In this document: one piece after another, positions 12,318 to 25,478 of the stretch
Position numbering within the stretch: position 1 is the first letter of the stretch
Layout: the number at the start of each line of letters is the position of its first letter
NCBI GenBank assembly: GCA_020137815.1
Contig: CM035352.1
Span: 3,293,131 to 3,357,130, forward strand
Direction: 5' to 3'
DNA from: Hormiphora californensis
Taxonomy: Eukaryota > Ctenophora > Tentaculata > Cydippida > Pleurobrachiidae
Length of the DNA: 64,000 bases
Translations under genes and position numbers: made by a program
Notes under the pieces: model-generated
The model's input: the letters and a program-made list of their open reading frames with translations, nothing else
Database searches by the model: none
Told to the model about the DNA's origin: nothing

Positions 12318-14097
12318 ATGTTCGTTTCCCTTACTTCCCAGTCTCCTCTCTCAGCTCTCTCAGTGCAGTACGTGGTGCATATGCATGGGCTCTCAGGGGA
12401 AAATGCATCTTAAACTCGAGGAAAAGAAAGGATGTATGTGAGAGGGAAACAGAGAGAAGGAAGACACAAGAAACAACAACTATACGATAAAACATTCAGG
12501 ATGAGCATTCTATGCACTGCAAGAGGTCTCACAACCTCCCCATTTTCTATCTCGATATAGCATTTTATGATGTAGAGAAACGGAGACAGCAAGAGAGAAG
12601 TATGGGACATAAAGATATATGTTCTGCCCCTGTAAGTCAGTTGTACAAGTGGTTGAACTTTTTTGGAAGTCGTTTGATCAGTATCCAGTGTGTTTTTAAC
12701 ATAATATGTAAGTACTACTCTAGTACTACTCTAATACTACTCTGTAAGTACTGCTCTAAGGCTATAAATGATGATGATGAACGGAACCACCTGCACTTTC
12801 TCACACACACATTTCCGTTTTTAGCCGTTTATATCAAATTATGCTTTAGTCCTTGCTAACTGCTTTAGTCCCTCTCTAATTCGACCAATCAATCAGCTAC
12901 CCCTACCGTGCCCTCCAAGTCTGGGCCTAAACTCTAGGCCTTGTTACCTTGCTAAATTGTATTTCTGGAAGCTTTTGAGAAAAAAATATGGCCGTGATAC
13001 GAATCGTCAAGAACACTATTAGTGCGTGGTCGTGTCTACGCTGCTGAAAAGTGTGCTATCTGCTGAAGAAGACAATCACGCGATCAAAAAATCTGTCAAT
13101 CTTAAAATTTAAATTGCGTCTCCTAAGATAGCGGCAAAACAAATGTTGAAACCAGAAACTACAAATATCGACGATTCTCTGTAGGTACATCATCATCATC
13201 ACGTACAATACCATTAATTTGATAATTGTCTATATCTCTTGATCAACAAGTCATGTCATGGTGCGATTTGGCCAAGAAATGGCAGATTTATGACCAAAAA
13301 CTTGACCAAAATTTGGTGCCAAGAAATGTGTGAATTTAGCGCTAACCTGTATTGTGGGGGAGACTACGTGTTTTAGCTTAACAGTCATACTGTTCGAGGT
13401 AACGCAGCTCTCGAGTCTCTTCAAGAAAGAAAAAAAATTAAAAGAGAAGACGAAAATCTTTGAAATCAAAAGTTCCATGCCAGTTTTCAGGTTCAGCGCG
13501 CGCTCTGGACATAAATGATATTCAATGCGCGTCGCTATTGTGCTGTGTATTGCTTAAATAGCCACCCAAACCGTGGTTCGCAGTAAAATTGCGCGCGAAA
13601 TCAATTAAAATCTTGCGCTGACAAGTGCACAGCTCTCTCATGGGAACTTGAGAATTCGCGTCGGCCGACAGGTCAGATACGAGAGTTCACTGGTTTATAT
13701 TACGTTTTAGTAGTGTCAGGGTTGTCGTTGGGGTTCGGTGTTAGTACTTTATTAGGTGTGGGTTAGGTTTTGAATTATGTCTACCAGAACGCCCTAACAA
13801 TTACCGATTACCCCAAACCGAGTACAGTTCAACTTCTAATAAATCAAAGAATTGAAATACAACTTTAAGTTTCACTAAAATTAAAAAAGAAACAACAAGA
13901 ACAAAATTAAATCTTAAAAACAAATTAAATATTATACACGGCCCTCTTTGGCCCTCTTAGTCTCACTCTAATAAATTTGACGGCCTACATAAAAACGTAG
14001 GTACTTCAAAATAAATTCAAACTCAGTTTGAACAGTAACACGGTAAAAATATTTGAACTAGAAAACTTTAACCTATAACCGTCCACTTAGCCACAAA

Positions 14098-17000
14098 TCA
14101 TTGCCATAGTTCGTAACATGATGAGAATGATGTAAATATGGTAAGTCTCTGTCTGAGAATTACAAGTCCTGACTCTATCAATTTTTGTACAATTTCAAAA
14201 TCCTCACCACCCCACCGGTACGTCGGAGTCCTGTTTACAGCCCCTGCCCTGATAAAGTCTGATCGATAAACTGACAAGAGGCCAAAACCACCCAAATCCC
14301 AATATCCATCCAGGGAGGTTGGGGTCGAGGTTGGGCTGAGTCGGAGGGTGGAGGGGGCAAAGGCAGAATGTCCTCGAATTGTGTGAGACCAGACAGTCTG
14401 AATTATATCCCTGGGCATCTGCAGCGAATACGAAAATATTAGTAAACATTTAATTACTAGACATGTTCAACATAGTGTAAGTGAATCATCGAATGATTTA
14501 AAATAGGGGGTATGAATTATCCCGGATAACCCGGATAGCTCGGATAACCCGGATAATAGGTATTTCCAGGAAAGCCATTCCAGCCTATACGAAATGAAAC
14601 ACTCCGGCAATCAAGCCCAGATGACTCGCTGGTCCTCTGGGCTATCCTGGAAATACCTATTATCCGGGTTATCCGAGGTATCCGGGTTATCCGTGATTAT
14701 ACATACCCCCTAATGTTAAATGATCAGGCTCCATATAATATATACAATACCTGTATATCGAGATCCATAAGGAAGAGAAGAGAGGAAGTGGGCGAGTTGA
14801 CTGCTCCAATAGACATGGCCAGTCCTCTATCGAACCTTCCAGGAACTTTCATAACCCTCACCCTGAAACATGGTTTGTTAAAATTCAGTGAGAATTGAAT
14901 TATCACATGTTTGAATCTACCAAGATCAAATTAAATTTCAATTAAATGATCCACCCCGGAAGTACTAAGAAGATGATTACTGAACAAATTCATAAAACGT
15001 ACCGTGGTACTGCCATTTCCTCGACAAGATGAGAGATGGAGTTATCCGAATTAAAGTCGACTATCACCATGGAAACAGTAAACTCTCCCGCCTCCTTCTG
15101 GAGACGACCAACATTCCTGATCAACTGCTCCACTTTAACTTCTAGAGATCCCTTCACCCCTACCACGAACACAATCTCCTGCCTTCCTGTCCCTGGGCTC
15201 CAGCCATTTGGGGCACAGAGGGTGGAGCCTTGGTATCCCAGCCAGGAGGCAATTGCCCCATCTGATACCAAGAGATGGCCATCAGGGTAGAGAGATAACG
15301 TGGGTGATGGAGAGAGATGGGGGAGGGCAGTAGATAGTTGGGATTTTATATTATCTAGGACCTGTGGGAGGAGGGTAGTGGTGAGAAATAGCACACTATT
15401 TCAAGGGTATATGAGGCATAAACTCTGGCCACTGGCGCGTTATTTCAGATAACTTTCTCCCAGCGCGCCGCTGGGAGAAGTTAGCTGGAGTTTATCCGCC
15501 GCTGGCGGATAAACTGGTTTAAATCACGACGACGATCCCGAGGCGGAGCCGAGGGAGAGGCGGAGGGGTTTAAACCTATAACGTGCCAGTGGTCAGAGTT
15601 TATGGGTTATATACCCTGCTTTAGTTGTTTATTTCAAGTATTACACACCAACAAGAGAGAGAACACTAATCAAAACACACAAAGAGAACTGAGAAATAGT
15701 TAAAAACACCTCACAATTGAGTGTACACTGTTTGGTAACAGTTACTAAGCAGTTGCTAAGGAAAGAGAGTGAAAGAAATAGCCTGATAAGGGGCATGTCA
15801 CACATAACACAGAGAAAGAGATAGTGAGACAAAAGGGGAGATAAAGAGAGAGTAATTGACAGAATGTGTCCTTTCTTTCTCTCCAATGTAGTGTGTAAGT
15901 GTTGCACATAGTGTTCCCTCTGTATTTTAGTAAGAACTGATCATTTACACACACTTTGAATGTTCAAAATAAATAACCTGCCAGTGGGAAATAATCTGCC
16001 GCTGGACTGGCTGTTTATTGAGAGCGCGCTAGTGGGACTGGCGGGTTATTTAAGTTAGCAGGGTATATATCACATTACCGCGTGCAATTGTTTTCAATTT
16101 TTAAATTTAATCACGACTACTCACTAGACTATAGCTATCTGCTATCATGGTAACTATAGTTACTCCTTAAAACTTTGCATTACACAGCTCGGTTACTAAT
16201 AGTAAGTAACGCCTTACTCAACAACTTACTATCATACTCATATCGATGTTTGTTGAGTAAGGGGTTACTTACAGTTAACAAATGGATAAACGCATCTACA
16301 ATAAATGGTGTCTTACGTCTTCAGAGATGATGGGATTCCCCATCACGAGCCGACCATTGTTCCTCACATCAGTCCCATCAAGAGGGTGCACTTGGGCTAC
16401 CTCAATATCACTGAAAAACAATTGGATGTTAGAATTTGTTGGGGGAGACGAGACCTTTCAGTAATGAGATCTGTGCTTGAATTGTTCATACTTTATTTTT
16501 ATTCGGAGCACGGTGTCAAGCGACTCAAATCTGTCGAAGAAAGACTAGCTGTTTGATCAGGAATTGAGTTTACCTTGTGTCCTGAGCTGTAGATTTGAAT
16601 TCACACTCGGGAAGGCTGGTAGGGGCCGATTGAAACCTGACCCGCTTCTTGTGTGACTTGATCCCAGTGGGGTGGTGCAATGATGTCTGGGATGGGATAT
16701 CAGCTGGGTTGGCAGGGGAAAGGACGGATTCTGGGATTTGGGTGTATCCGTTACTTCCAGGTACTAACCACTAAAGGAGGAAAAGGGTCAGTAAAATTGG
16801 AGGGGAAACAGATATGATTTTACAGAATAAAAAGGGCGATATTTATGGTATTGGTCTATGAATAAGTGATAAAACGAATGACAGTGTTTCTAAACACTAT
16901 CATTCATTTTATCACTAACTTTTTAGTTACCGTTAGCTTGAAGACATCATTCTCCTGGACACAGCCCACAACCTCAACAGTATACCGATCTCCTCTCTCC

Positions 17001-17637
17001 AACGCCACCCTAAAGCTACTCTGCCTAACAAACTGATCCCCTCCAACAGGGTTCATCTCCAAAATGGTCCGTCCCTCCAGCTGGACCTGTGCCTGTATGG
17101 ATCCGTAAACAGCGAACATGTAGGCACCAGATATAAGTGGGGAGAGGTAGGCTGTGATGCGGAGGCAGTAGTTGGTACCCCCGGGACGCAGTGAGAAACC
17201 CTCAACAGCGTGCCTGTTATCCTGCAGGAAGGTATTGTTTGAAAATCAAAAAACAAAATCATATAAAGAGAATTGCACGGAGTCATGCTTGTTGTTGTTC
17301 TAACCCTCTTTTACGGGCGAAGCTCGCGGGGGTCGAGCTAGCTACAAGCTAAATAGGGACTGAAAGTTTACCCGCTAGAACAACTAAGTGTATTTATTGC
17401 TTTTCATTTTCGGAAAGCAAAACTAACTAATTAACTAACTAATTAACTAACCGTTGGATGGTTTGGAAAAAGGGGACTTCTCCTGAGATCAGCGATGTCT
17501 GACAAACACACGTTAGTCCAAATATCAGTGGGTAACAATCTAGCATCTCTTCGGAAAAATACAGGGCTCTTGCTCCGGCACTGGGGTGCTGCAAACAGGG
17601 GAGGGAGAGCGATGGTGAGCAACAAAATCAGTAGCAT
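14098..17637 (-). CDS. B4GALNT3/4-like beta-1,4-N-acetylgalactosaminyltransferase (PA14 + CHGN domains)
   Basis: Seven minus-strand exons join in phase: 17452-17637, 16920-17221, 16574-16753, 16317-16410, 15003-15361, 14751-14862 and 14098-14418 (about 517 codons). Exon 1 begins with a hydrophobic segment (MLLILLLTIALPPLFA), a signal peptide or anchor for the secretory pathway. Exon 2 looks like the second half of a PA14 domain (LSPLISGAYMFAVYGS). Exons 5-7 resemble the chondroitin-GalNAc-transferase fold: VVDFNSDNS, then a DxD-type LMDLDI metal-binding motif, then YWDLGGFGLLSVYRSDF and RWGGEDFE. PA14 plus CHGN is the arrangement of vertebrate B4GALNT3/4, which add GalNAc to GlcNAc on glycoproteins. 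This product is about half their length. After the WGGED motif the family usually has an RxxxFYHHxH stretch; here a similar string (PYLHHSHH) appears in the +1 frame near 14110-14150, so a single-base frameshift is likely. Confidence 0.75.
14506..14710. mobile_element. TA-flanked fold-back MITE
   Basis: A 205-bp element with ends GGGGGTATG and CATACCCCC, flanked by TA at 14504-14505 and 14711-14712. The arms contain repeats of CCGGATAACCCGGATA. It lies in the last intron of the B4GALNT-like gene, about 40 nt past the exon 6 donor. TA duplication suggests mobilisation by a Tc1/mariner-type transposase. Confidence 0.85.
15409..16068 (-). mobile_element. Hairpin-rich 0.68-kb repeat, copy 2
   Basis: Inverted relative to copy 1. 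A short deletion near 15960 removes the ACGTAGGAG segment present in the other copies. It is inserted in intron 4 of the B4GALNT-like gene, ending 47 nt from the exon 5 acceptor. All four hairpin stems of part 2 are intact. Confidence 0.85.
16861..16917. repeat. 57-bp palindrome at a splice donor
   Basis: The arms AGTGATAAAACGAATGACAG and their near-complement surround the short centre TTTCTAAA. The palindrome starts two or three bases inside the intron following exon 2 of the B4GALNT-like gene, so the 5' splice site (GTTAGT) is at its edge. Confidence 0.7.
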
Positions 17638-18188
17638 GGTGTCAGAACTAACTAGGTGTCCCCCTAGAGGGGTGCTCTATTAAGGAGGGGGCTAATTGAG
17701 ACACGTGTGAAGGTCACGTGATACCCGAGACAGACAGACTGGTACATACCTGATTCGAGGACGGTGCTGAGTGATGTGATGAGAACAAGTAGCCTGATTC
17801 CTGATTGGGTGCGAGGTATTTGCATGGTATTCTATAACTGGGAGAGAGAGAGAGATCGGGGTTAGATCGGGGGGTATATGGCATTTAGTGACAATTATAG
17901 TAGTGCAGTTAATCTGAAATTAGACACGGTGTACTGACTAATTGGGAATGGGGGTCTAGAACTAATGCTAATAGTCAATTAGAGCAATAGCTTTCTGTCA
18001 AACTGGAAATGTAACTACAAAGTATTTAGAGTAACGGGCCTAGAGTTACAAGTAGGGATATAGGGATATCCAATGAAAAACATGTCTAGACAGTCAACTG
18101 AGGATGCTGGAAAGTGGCAGTGTATATTTTGTCAAAATAAGCAAAATATCGTACATTCCAGTTCACATGATGAGATAGAGAGATAGAC

Positions 18189-18189
<1 letters not shown>

Positions 18190-18249
<60 letters not shown>
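18190..18249. repeat. (GA)n microsatellite
   Basis: About 60 bp of pure GA dinucleotides. Confidence 0.95.
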
Positions 18250-18252
<3 letters not shown>

Positions 18253-19032
18253 TTACAGGCAACAGCAAGATAATAATCATTGTAAATCCTCCCATCCACG
18301 TATCTACAATCTACATGAAATCACGTGTGGGAATTTCCCAGACATGCCGACGACGAAGAAATTCAAACTGCTACAACAAAACAGTAGCAGTACCATCCCA
18401 ACTTGGTATCGAAGACACCTCACACTCTGTTTAGAGGTATCAGAAGGGCTTGCCCTATTTTTATAGCGCGCCCAAAACGTTATACTGAGCACTGAAAAGT
18501 TGTAGTCTACACTACATAGTTCTAGCTAAGGGGTTTGAGCCGCGCACAGGGCCACACCGAGACCAAATCTCGTTACTTTCCTGATTTCTTTGACACAAAC
18601 AAGTATTGCAGAGCGGCCAATAGAGCTGGCGGTTTCAAACTTCGTCCGTATTCGGAGGGATAGATTAGCAGTTCAGTGTTTCAAACCAGGTTTAATTTGG
18701 CAAAGTAGAAGCTGAGTTACAACATGTTTTGTACAAATGGTTCAACTTCAAGACCTTTTTAATTTTGATGGCCAGACCTTTCAAGATAGAAACTTCAAAC
18801 TTTGCCACGATCTTTGATATGATGTTAAGCATACCTGACCTACTTTTTCAAATTTTTTTTTCATCATTAACACCTAAAACTGATTTCAAAACCAAGGTTC
18901 CGGGGATAATTTTTTAAATATGAGTACAGAATTATAATTTTCAGACAATTTGGTGGGGAATACCAAAATTTGGTGCATTTTCATTGAGTGGTTGAGGAGC
19001 TATTAATTTTTGAAGTGAATCAAAGCGGGTTT

Positions 19033-19107
19033 GTTACCCCTACTCAGGCCGCTTCGCGGCCTTCGTTTGGCGTGCTTCGCACGCCGCGCCGGCAAGGGAG
19101 GGGTAAC
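19033..19107. repeat. 75-bp three-way-junction hairpin module
   Basis: Closing stem GTTACCCC (19033-19040) pairs with GGGGTAAC (19100-19107). It encloses two perfect GC-rich hairpins with TTC loops: GGCCGC/GCGGCC (19047-19061) and GGCGTGC/GCACGCC (19069-19085). A similar module is at 31326-31394. Confidence 0.75.
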
Positions 19108-19442
19108 TTCGTTACCAACATCCCAACTACTACTACGATCAATGAAAGGGATTTTCAGGCCAAATTTCAGTATTCTCATGACTCATCACACAACGTCCTC
19201 TCACTTTTCAGTTTTCCCACGGTACTAAATCATAACAGTTCCAAGAGGTGTGTTATTATATGTACATGGGAAAAGCGATGGCAGTATAGGTAGACACAGT
19301 CTGAGAAGGTACCAATAGCTTATCTAGACGCACACGTTGTGAGAATTATAATATAGGCACCGTGGGAGGCTGAGCTGCATCTCTCACCGCGCCCCGGATA
19401 GAACAATTGTCAAATACAGTGTGAGGTAAGGATATAGAGGTA

Positions 19443-19610
19443 GATAGTTTTATTACTAAATATGGTAGCAAAATCAAAGGATTCAAACTATTTGACGTCA
19501 ATACTTTTTACCATTGATGATAAATAGTTAAGAGTCTTTACGTCAAATAGTTTTGAATTATGAATCCTTTGATTTTAGAATTTAGTACCATATTTAGTAA
19601 TAAAACTATC
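19443..19610. mobile_element. Fold-back MITE
   Basis: The inverted termini GATAGTTTTATTACTAAATA and complement are followed by inner inverted blocks (ATCAAAGGATTC, ACTATTTGACGT). TA dinucleotides lie inside both ends, so a TA-target element starting at GTTTTATTAC is possible. Confidence 0.7.
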
Positions 19611-20419
19611 CAGTTTTGTTAATGTTATTATCTAACTATGCATTATTATAGTGGAAATTAACTTCCCTGGGAAGTCCCGAATCAAAGAGAGATCTGACAG
19701 CTTAGAAGAGAGGGAACACTTTGAATCGGAGGGTTCCAGTTCCACCGAATCCACTCTTCACACAATTTAAACTGGAAATGGTTGCATCAAGAAGACAAGG
19801 AAATAATGACAAGGTTGAACCTTAGTGGAGAGAGTTGAGTGGGACATGTCTGGTTTGAAAGCAACAATCGAATCCATGAATCCGTGATTATATTTATAGC
19901 CTGCTATAGCCCTTGACTGTCAAGTTACCGGAAGAGCCTTGAGATTGGAATTTTAAAATTTAGGCTGTTATAAAAGTTGTCAATGCCCCCCTTCAAATCA
20001 AATGGAATTGTCAATATTAGTTTTGGTGCACTGACAACTCTATATCACACTGTCGTAAGCAGCATACTGACACGCGTTAAATTAATTTAAGTAAACGCCT
20101 AGTCACGTTGCTGAGATCGACCAATGTACGATGTCAAAAGTAGCTAACAGTGATACAGATACATGAGAGATACATGAAAGATAGGTACTCCAAGAAATGA
20201 CGGCGGGTATTGGTCTCTTGTTAACACATTATCGCAGTCTGAGAAAAGTGGCAAAAGTTCCGATGCGGTTCTGAGAGAGACAATAAAAGGAGTGTGAGAA
20301 ATTTTGAGCGGCTATAAAATATAGCTGTAGACAGCTGGGACTGAGAAATAAAAAAGGTCTGTGAAAAATTATCCAATAAATTCCAGGCCGTCACAGGAAC
20401 TTCCAATGAAATGGGAGTC

Positions 20420-20484
20420 AGACTTCGTTGAGAGAAAGAGAGAGAGTCGAGAGAGAGAGAGTGAGAGAGAGAGAAAGAGACAGG

Positions 20485-20528
<44 letters not shown>

Positions 20529-20606
20529 GAGAGAGAGCGAGATGAGAGAGAGAGATTCGAGATTAGCTGATCTATCTATGAGACTCGAGACTATATCTCT
20601 CTCGCT

Positions 20607-20663
<57 letters not shown>

Positions 20664-20668
20664 CTCTC

Positions 20669-20705
<37 letters not shown>

Positions 20706-21037
20706 ACTCTTCTTCTCTCTCTCTCTCTCGTCTTCTCTGCGTCTCTCGTCTCTCTGTCTCTCTCTCTCTCGCTATCTCCTCTCTCTCTCTCTCTCCTCTC
20801 TCTCTCTGCTCTCTCTCTCTCTTATCTCTCGCTCTCCTCTCGCTCAGCCTTCCTCTCTCTCTCTCTCTCATCTCTCTCTCTGCTCTCCTCTCTCTCTCTC
20901 TTCTTCGCTCTCTCTCTCTCTTCTGTCCTCTCTTCTCTCCTCTCTTCTCTCTTTCCTTTCCCCATTTGTGTCAACTCGCCCTTTTTTTTCCAATTCGCAC
21001 TGAATTCACACTCTATCTATCATCTCATACACATCTT

Positions 21038-21070
<33 letters not shown>

Positions 21071-21126
21071 TCTATTCTCTCTCTCTCTTTCGCTCTCATC
21101 TCTCTCTCTCTCTCTCTCTCTCCTCT

Positions 21127-21180
<54 letters not shown>

Positions 21181-21190
21181 TCACTCTCTG
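20420..21190. repeat. (GA)n followed by (CT)n, mirrored low-complexity block
   Basis: About 130 bp of GA-rich sequence (20420-20560) runs into about 600 bp of CT-rich sequence (20595-21190). The two halves are reverse complements and could form a long hairpin. Long Arg-Glu or Ser-Leu open frames here are not genes. Confidence 0.9.
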
Positions 21191-23516
21191 ACTGCCGCAA
21201 GAATAGTAGACACTTGTAGCAGGCCACATAATAATCTTGCCCGACACTAAATTATCATGAGCTATAAGATGCGGAGAGAGAGAATTACTCCATCCTACTA
21301 GATGTGTCAACTGCAACCACTATGCTCACTTCCTCTCATCTCAGTTAAATCTCGGTTAAACCATGAGGGGTTCTCTCTCAACTTCCTCGCTATAGTTAGT
21401 GAGTGTTAGAATCTCACATTTAGAATTCTCGAAATGGTTTGTTGAGTAACCCCTTCCTCAAAAAGAAATGGTCGCTTTATTAAACCAAATCACGATCAGT
21501 GAAAAAATGAAAATCATATCTGCTAAAAACTGACATGGACACCAACGGAGAATAGTAACATTATCATTAGTTCTTCGCGGGTGCTTGCCCTTCAAAGTGT
21601 CTAAAATTCGTCCAGCAACCATATTTAATGGAAGGTTAGGTCTTTCACAATATCGGCAATAAATTCTAGGTCTCAGATTTGTGATTTGGACTTTCTATCG
21701 GTACATGTGGGCCATGAGAGATCATCTGACAATAAAGGGAAAGTACAGAACAGCAAATCAAAAAGTTATCCCCGAGGCATGGGGATCATAAAGTGAAATG
21801 TCAAATGGGTAGGGCTCACGGAAGAGAGGGGTTGTTATTTAGTGAGAGTGAATGCGAAGACCCTCGAGGGGGCTCAGGGGTACAGCTCTCGGACTCCTTC
21901 TATGAGGGGGAATAAGTGGGTAACGCAATTAAAGTGAGCAGAGGGAAAGGAGTAGTGGGAGGGAAAGTGAGATAGAGAAAGCGGGACTTGTACACTTTGA
22001 CCATTTTAGGGTTCATAGCCGGGGCAAATGGCTGTAAATTACTTTTCTAATCGACGTTAGAAATGGATTCATCGGTAATGATAAAAAGAATAAAAACGTC
22101 ACATCATCTCATGAGAAAAACTACAAAATTAAAATTGTATGAGGTATAACTGCTAGATTATAATAGTAGAGACCGTCGTCTATGCATATTATGGTAAAGT
22201 ATTACGATGCATATAATTGATCGATTAGCCCATCAAGCTATTCTTAGAGTTAGAGTTAGAGCCATGTATGACATGAAGGACGCTGAGGACTCAGGACATC
22301 CGGGAAAAGGGTTAGGGAGGGGGACCCGGGACAGTTTACTACTTTTTTCTATATAGTATAGGTATCAAAAGTAACTACTAGAGGAAGTAACATATTATCA
22401 TTATCAATTTATATCTTCACTTCCTCTTGACTATAACTATATCCTCTTGACTATAACTTTTAGTTAATGAAGCAATGAACTCGAAGTAAAATGTCAAGAC
22501 TACTACTGCATAGCTAGAGGGGATCTTGAACTTCACGATAAAAAGGGGACATAAATTTAATGATCTACGATTTGTTGTGGTTTATGAATCTGAGAGAGGT
22601 GAAGTGAAACTCTCAACTTTGTAAAACACCCATTAGAACATGCCAGGGCATGTCCTTTTGAAATCTCAAACTTCGGTGACATGTCTCAGGGAGGGACAAT
22701 TGCTCAACTTTCATTAAAATAATGACTTTTATCAGCTAACACAACTTTTGTAATAAGTTACGAAAGAATACAACACAAAAAGAAGAAAGCAAGAAAGCAG
22801 AGAATAAGCTGTACGCAGATATTTAGGAGGAGAGTATGGAAGGAAAATGGAGGGAATATTAAGAGAGGAGATAGAGGGATAAAGAGTAACAGCAACAGAT
22901 GGAGGATGTAATATGAATTTGGAGAGAAAATGAACTAGAGAGGGAGAGAGAGGAGATGAGAGGAGAAGAGAGGAGAGAAAGAGAGGAGGAGGGGAGAGGG
23001 GGAGGAAAAGCGAGAGAGAACAGAGAGGAGGGAAAAGAGGGACAGAGGAGAGGAGAGTTGATAAAGAGACTTAGAGCTGCCAACATACAATGTTCAGAGC
23101 TGGGAAAAGAATACGCTGGAAGTAACTGAGAAAACTTTGCAAAACATTTTTAGGGAGGGTGGTCATGTTTATGCTAGGCATAAATGCATGTTGTGCAGAG
23201 GGGAGAGATAATGGAAGTAGGAAAAGGCACGCAATAAAGTCACTCAATACAAACGAGCATCAGATTCAGAAAAAAAACTTTGAAAAAGAAAACAAGGCGG
23301 AGAGGAGAAAACAAGCAAGGTTCTTAATACATTGTGGTTCTAAGTTTTAATAAGCTAAAAGTTCGGTCATCATTGCAGAAAACAAAACTCTGAAAGTACA
23401 GTAAAAAGGCTGGAGAGGAGAGATATACGCACACTGTTTTCATTTGTTTAATTGATTGTTACGCTATATTCGGTAGATCCTTAGCGTGACCCAGCTGGAA
23501 AGCGGACTCAGCTCTC

Positions 23517-23727
23517 TCTCTAAAGAGAGAGAAGAGAGAGAGAGAGAAGGAGGAAGAGAGAGAGAGAGAAAGAGGGGAGAAGAGAGAGAAGAGAGAGCAG
23601 AAGGGGAGAGAGAGAGATGAGAAGAGAGAGAGAGAGAAGCGAGAGACGAGCGAGCAGACTCGAGAGAGCGGAGCGAGAGAGAGATCTCTTCTTCTCACCT
23701 ATCTGTCTCTCTCTCATCTCTCTTATC

Positions 23728-23775
<48 letters not shown>
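23517..23775. repeat. (GA)n-(CT)n mirrored block
   Basis: GA-rich sequence to about 23685 is followed by CT-rich sequence to 23775. This is the same inverted arrangement as at 20.4-21.2 kb. Confidence 0.9.
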
Positions 23776-23780
<5 letters not shown>

Positions 23781-24439
23781 GCCAATGCCATCCATATTCT
23801 CACGGGGCCAACTGTGCATGGTGTCAAGCAGATGTTGAACCTCGGTGAGGACACAAACAAGAAAGAGAGGGAGAGAGAGAGAGAGAGAAAGGGGGCTGGG
23901 TGAGGTGACAAAACTCGCCCCTGTTTCTAGGCCACCACGGATAGACAGTGGGAAAAGGGAATACGAAATATGGAGCTACAGATAATTACCACACCTTTCA
24001 GCATGGCATAGAATGACAACAGAACATGATGAATCACTTGCAACATTGGAGGGAATTGGTATACGTCATATATTTTTGATATTTTTAATGCATGACGCGT
24101 TAAAAATATCAAAAATAGTTCACGGTCAGTTCTAATCAGTTCTAAGCTAGCTTGACCTTAGAACGACTATTATAATTATTGAAAACACAAGCAAAGATTT
24201 GATCAAGTGAATGGAACTGGGAGAGGAGTGGTCACTGGGGGTTAAAAGCGTCTCCACTGCCAGCCCCTCCCACTCCTGAAACACATGGCAGAACATGCCA
24301 ATGAATCCCCACTCAAGGGGCACATTCGCACCCTCCGTTATCTTTCAACACCGCCCCAGGAACAAAGTGGGACACGTGAAGTGGACACGTGATCAGTTTA
24401 TCAATGGACCACACTAAATAATGAGTGAAGCATCACGTC

Positions 24440-24447
24440 TCTCTCTC

Positions 24448-24493
<46 letters not shown>
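24440..24493. repeat. (CT)n microsatellite
   Basis: A short CT tract with minor interruptions downstream. Confidence 0.9.
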
Positions 24494-24497
<4 letters not shown>

Positions 24498-24795
24498 TTC
24501 TCTCTCTTTCTCTCTCTCTTCCGCTAATTCTTGTAACTGGCCTAAAGAATTTAAACTCAATCTTCAAAACCCAGAGCGATTGAAAATGAAGCGATTGTTC
24601 AGATACCTGGATATTATATTTCTAAACAGTAACTATAATGCTGTTACCAGTTACCATTGGTAACTCATTTTCCAATAACTAACTAACTAAACAGTTTAGT
24701 AAACTATACGGGGAATTAATATCTTTGCTCGATCCCTTCGTACTATAACTCCCCATAATATTAATAATGAGTATTGAGATTATATTGAGATTCTT

Positions 24796-25478
24796 ATATG
24801 AGGCATAAACTCTGGCCACTGGCGCGTTATTTCAGATAACTTTCTCCCAGCGCGCCGCTGGGAGAAGTTAGCTGGAGTTTATCCGCCGCTGGCGGATAAA
24901 CTGGTTTAAATCACGACGACGATCCCGAGGCGGAGCCGAGGGAGAGGCGGAGGGGTTTAAACCTATAACGTGCCAGTGGTCAGAGTTTATGGGTTATATA
25001 CCCTGCTTTAGTTGTTTATTTCAAGTATTACACACCAACAAGAGAGAGAACACTAATCAAAACACACAAAGAGAACTGAGAAATAGTTAAAAACACGTCA
25101 CAATTGAGTGTACACTGTTTGGTAACAGTTACTAAGCAGTTGCTAAGGAAAGAGAGTGAAAGAAATAGCCTGATAAGGGGCATGTCACAAATAACACAGA
25201 GAAAGAGATAGTGAGACAAAAGGGGAGATAAAGAGAGAGTAATTGACGGAATGTGTCCTTTCTTTCTCTCCAATGTAGTGTGTAAGTGTTGCACATAGTG
25301 TTCCCTCTGTATTTTAGTAAGAACTGATCATTTACACACACTTTGAATGTTACGTAGGAGTTAAAAATAAATAACCTGCCAGTGGGAAATAATCTGCCGC
25401 TGGACTGGCCGTTTACTGAGAGCGCGCTAGTGGGACTTCTCGCCACTGGCGCATTATTTAAGTTAGCAGGGTATATAT
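24796..25478 (-). mobile_element. Hairpin-rich 0.68-kb repeat, copy 3
   Basis: A full-length copy in the same orientation as copy 2. With copy 4 it forms a large inverted repeat around the diverged unit at 25479-26171. Confidence 0.9.
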
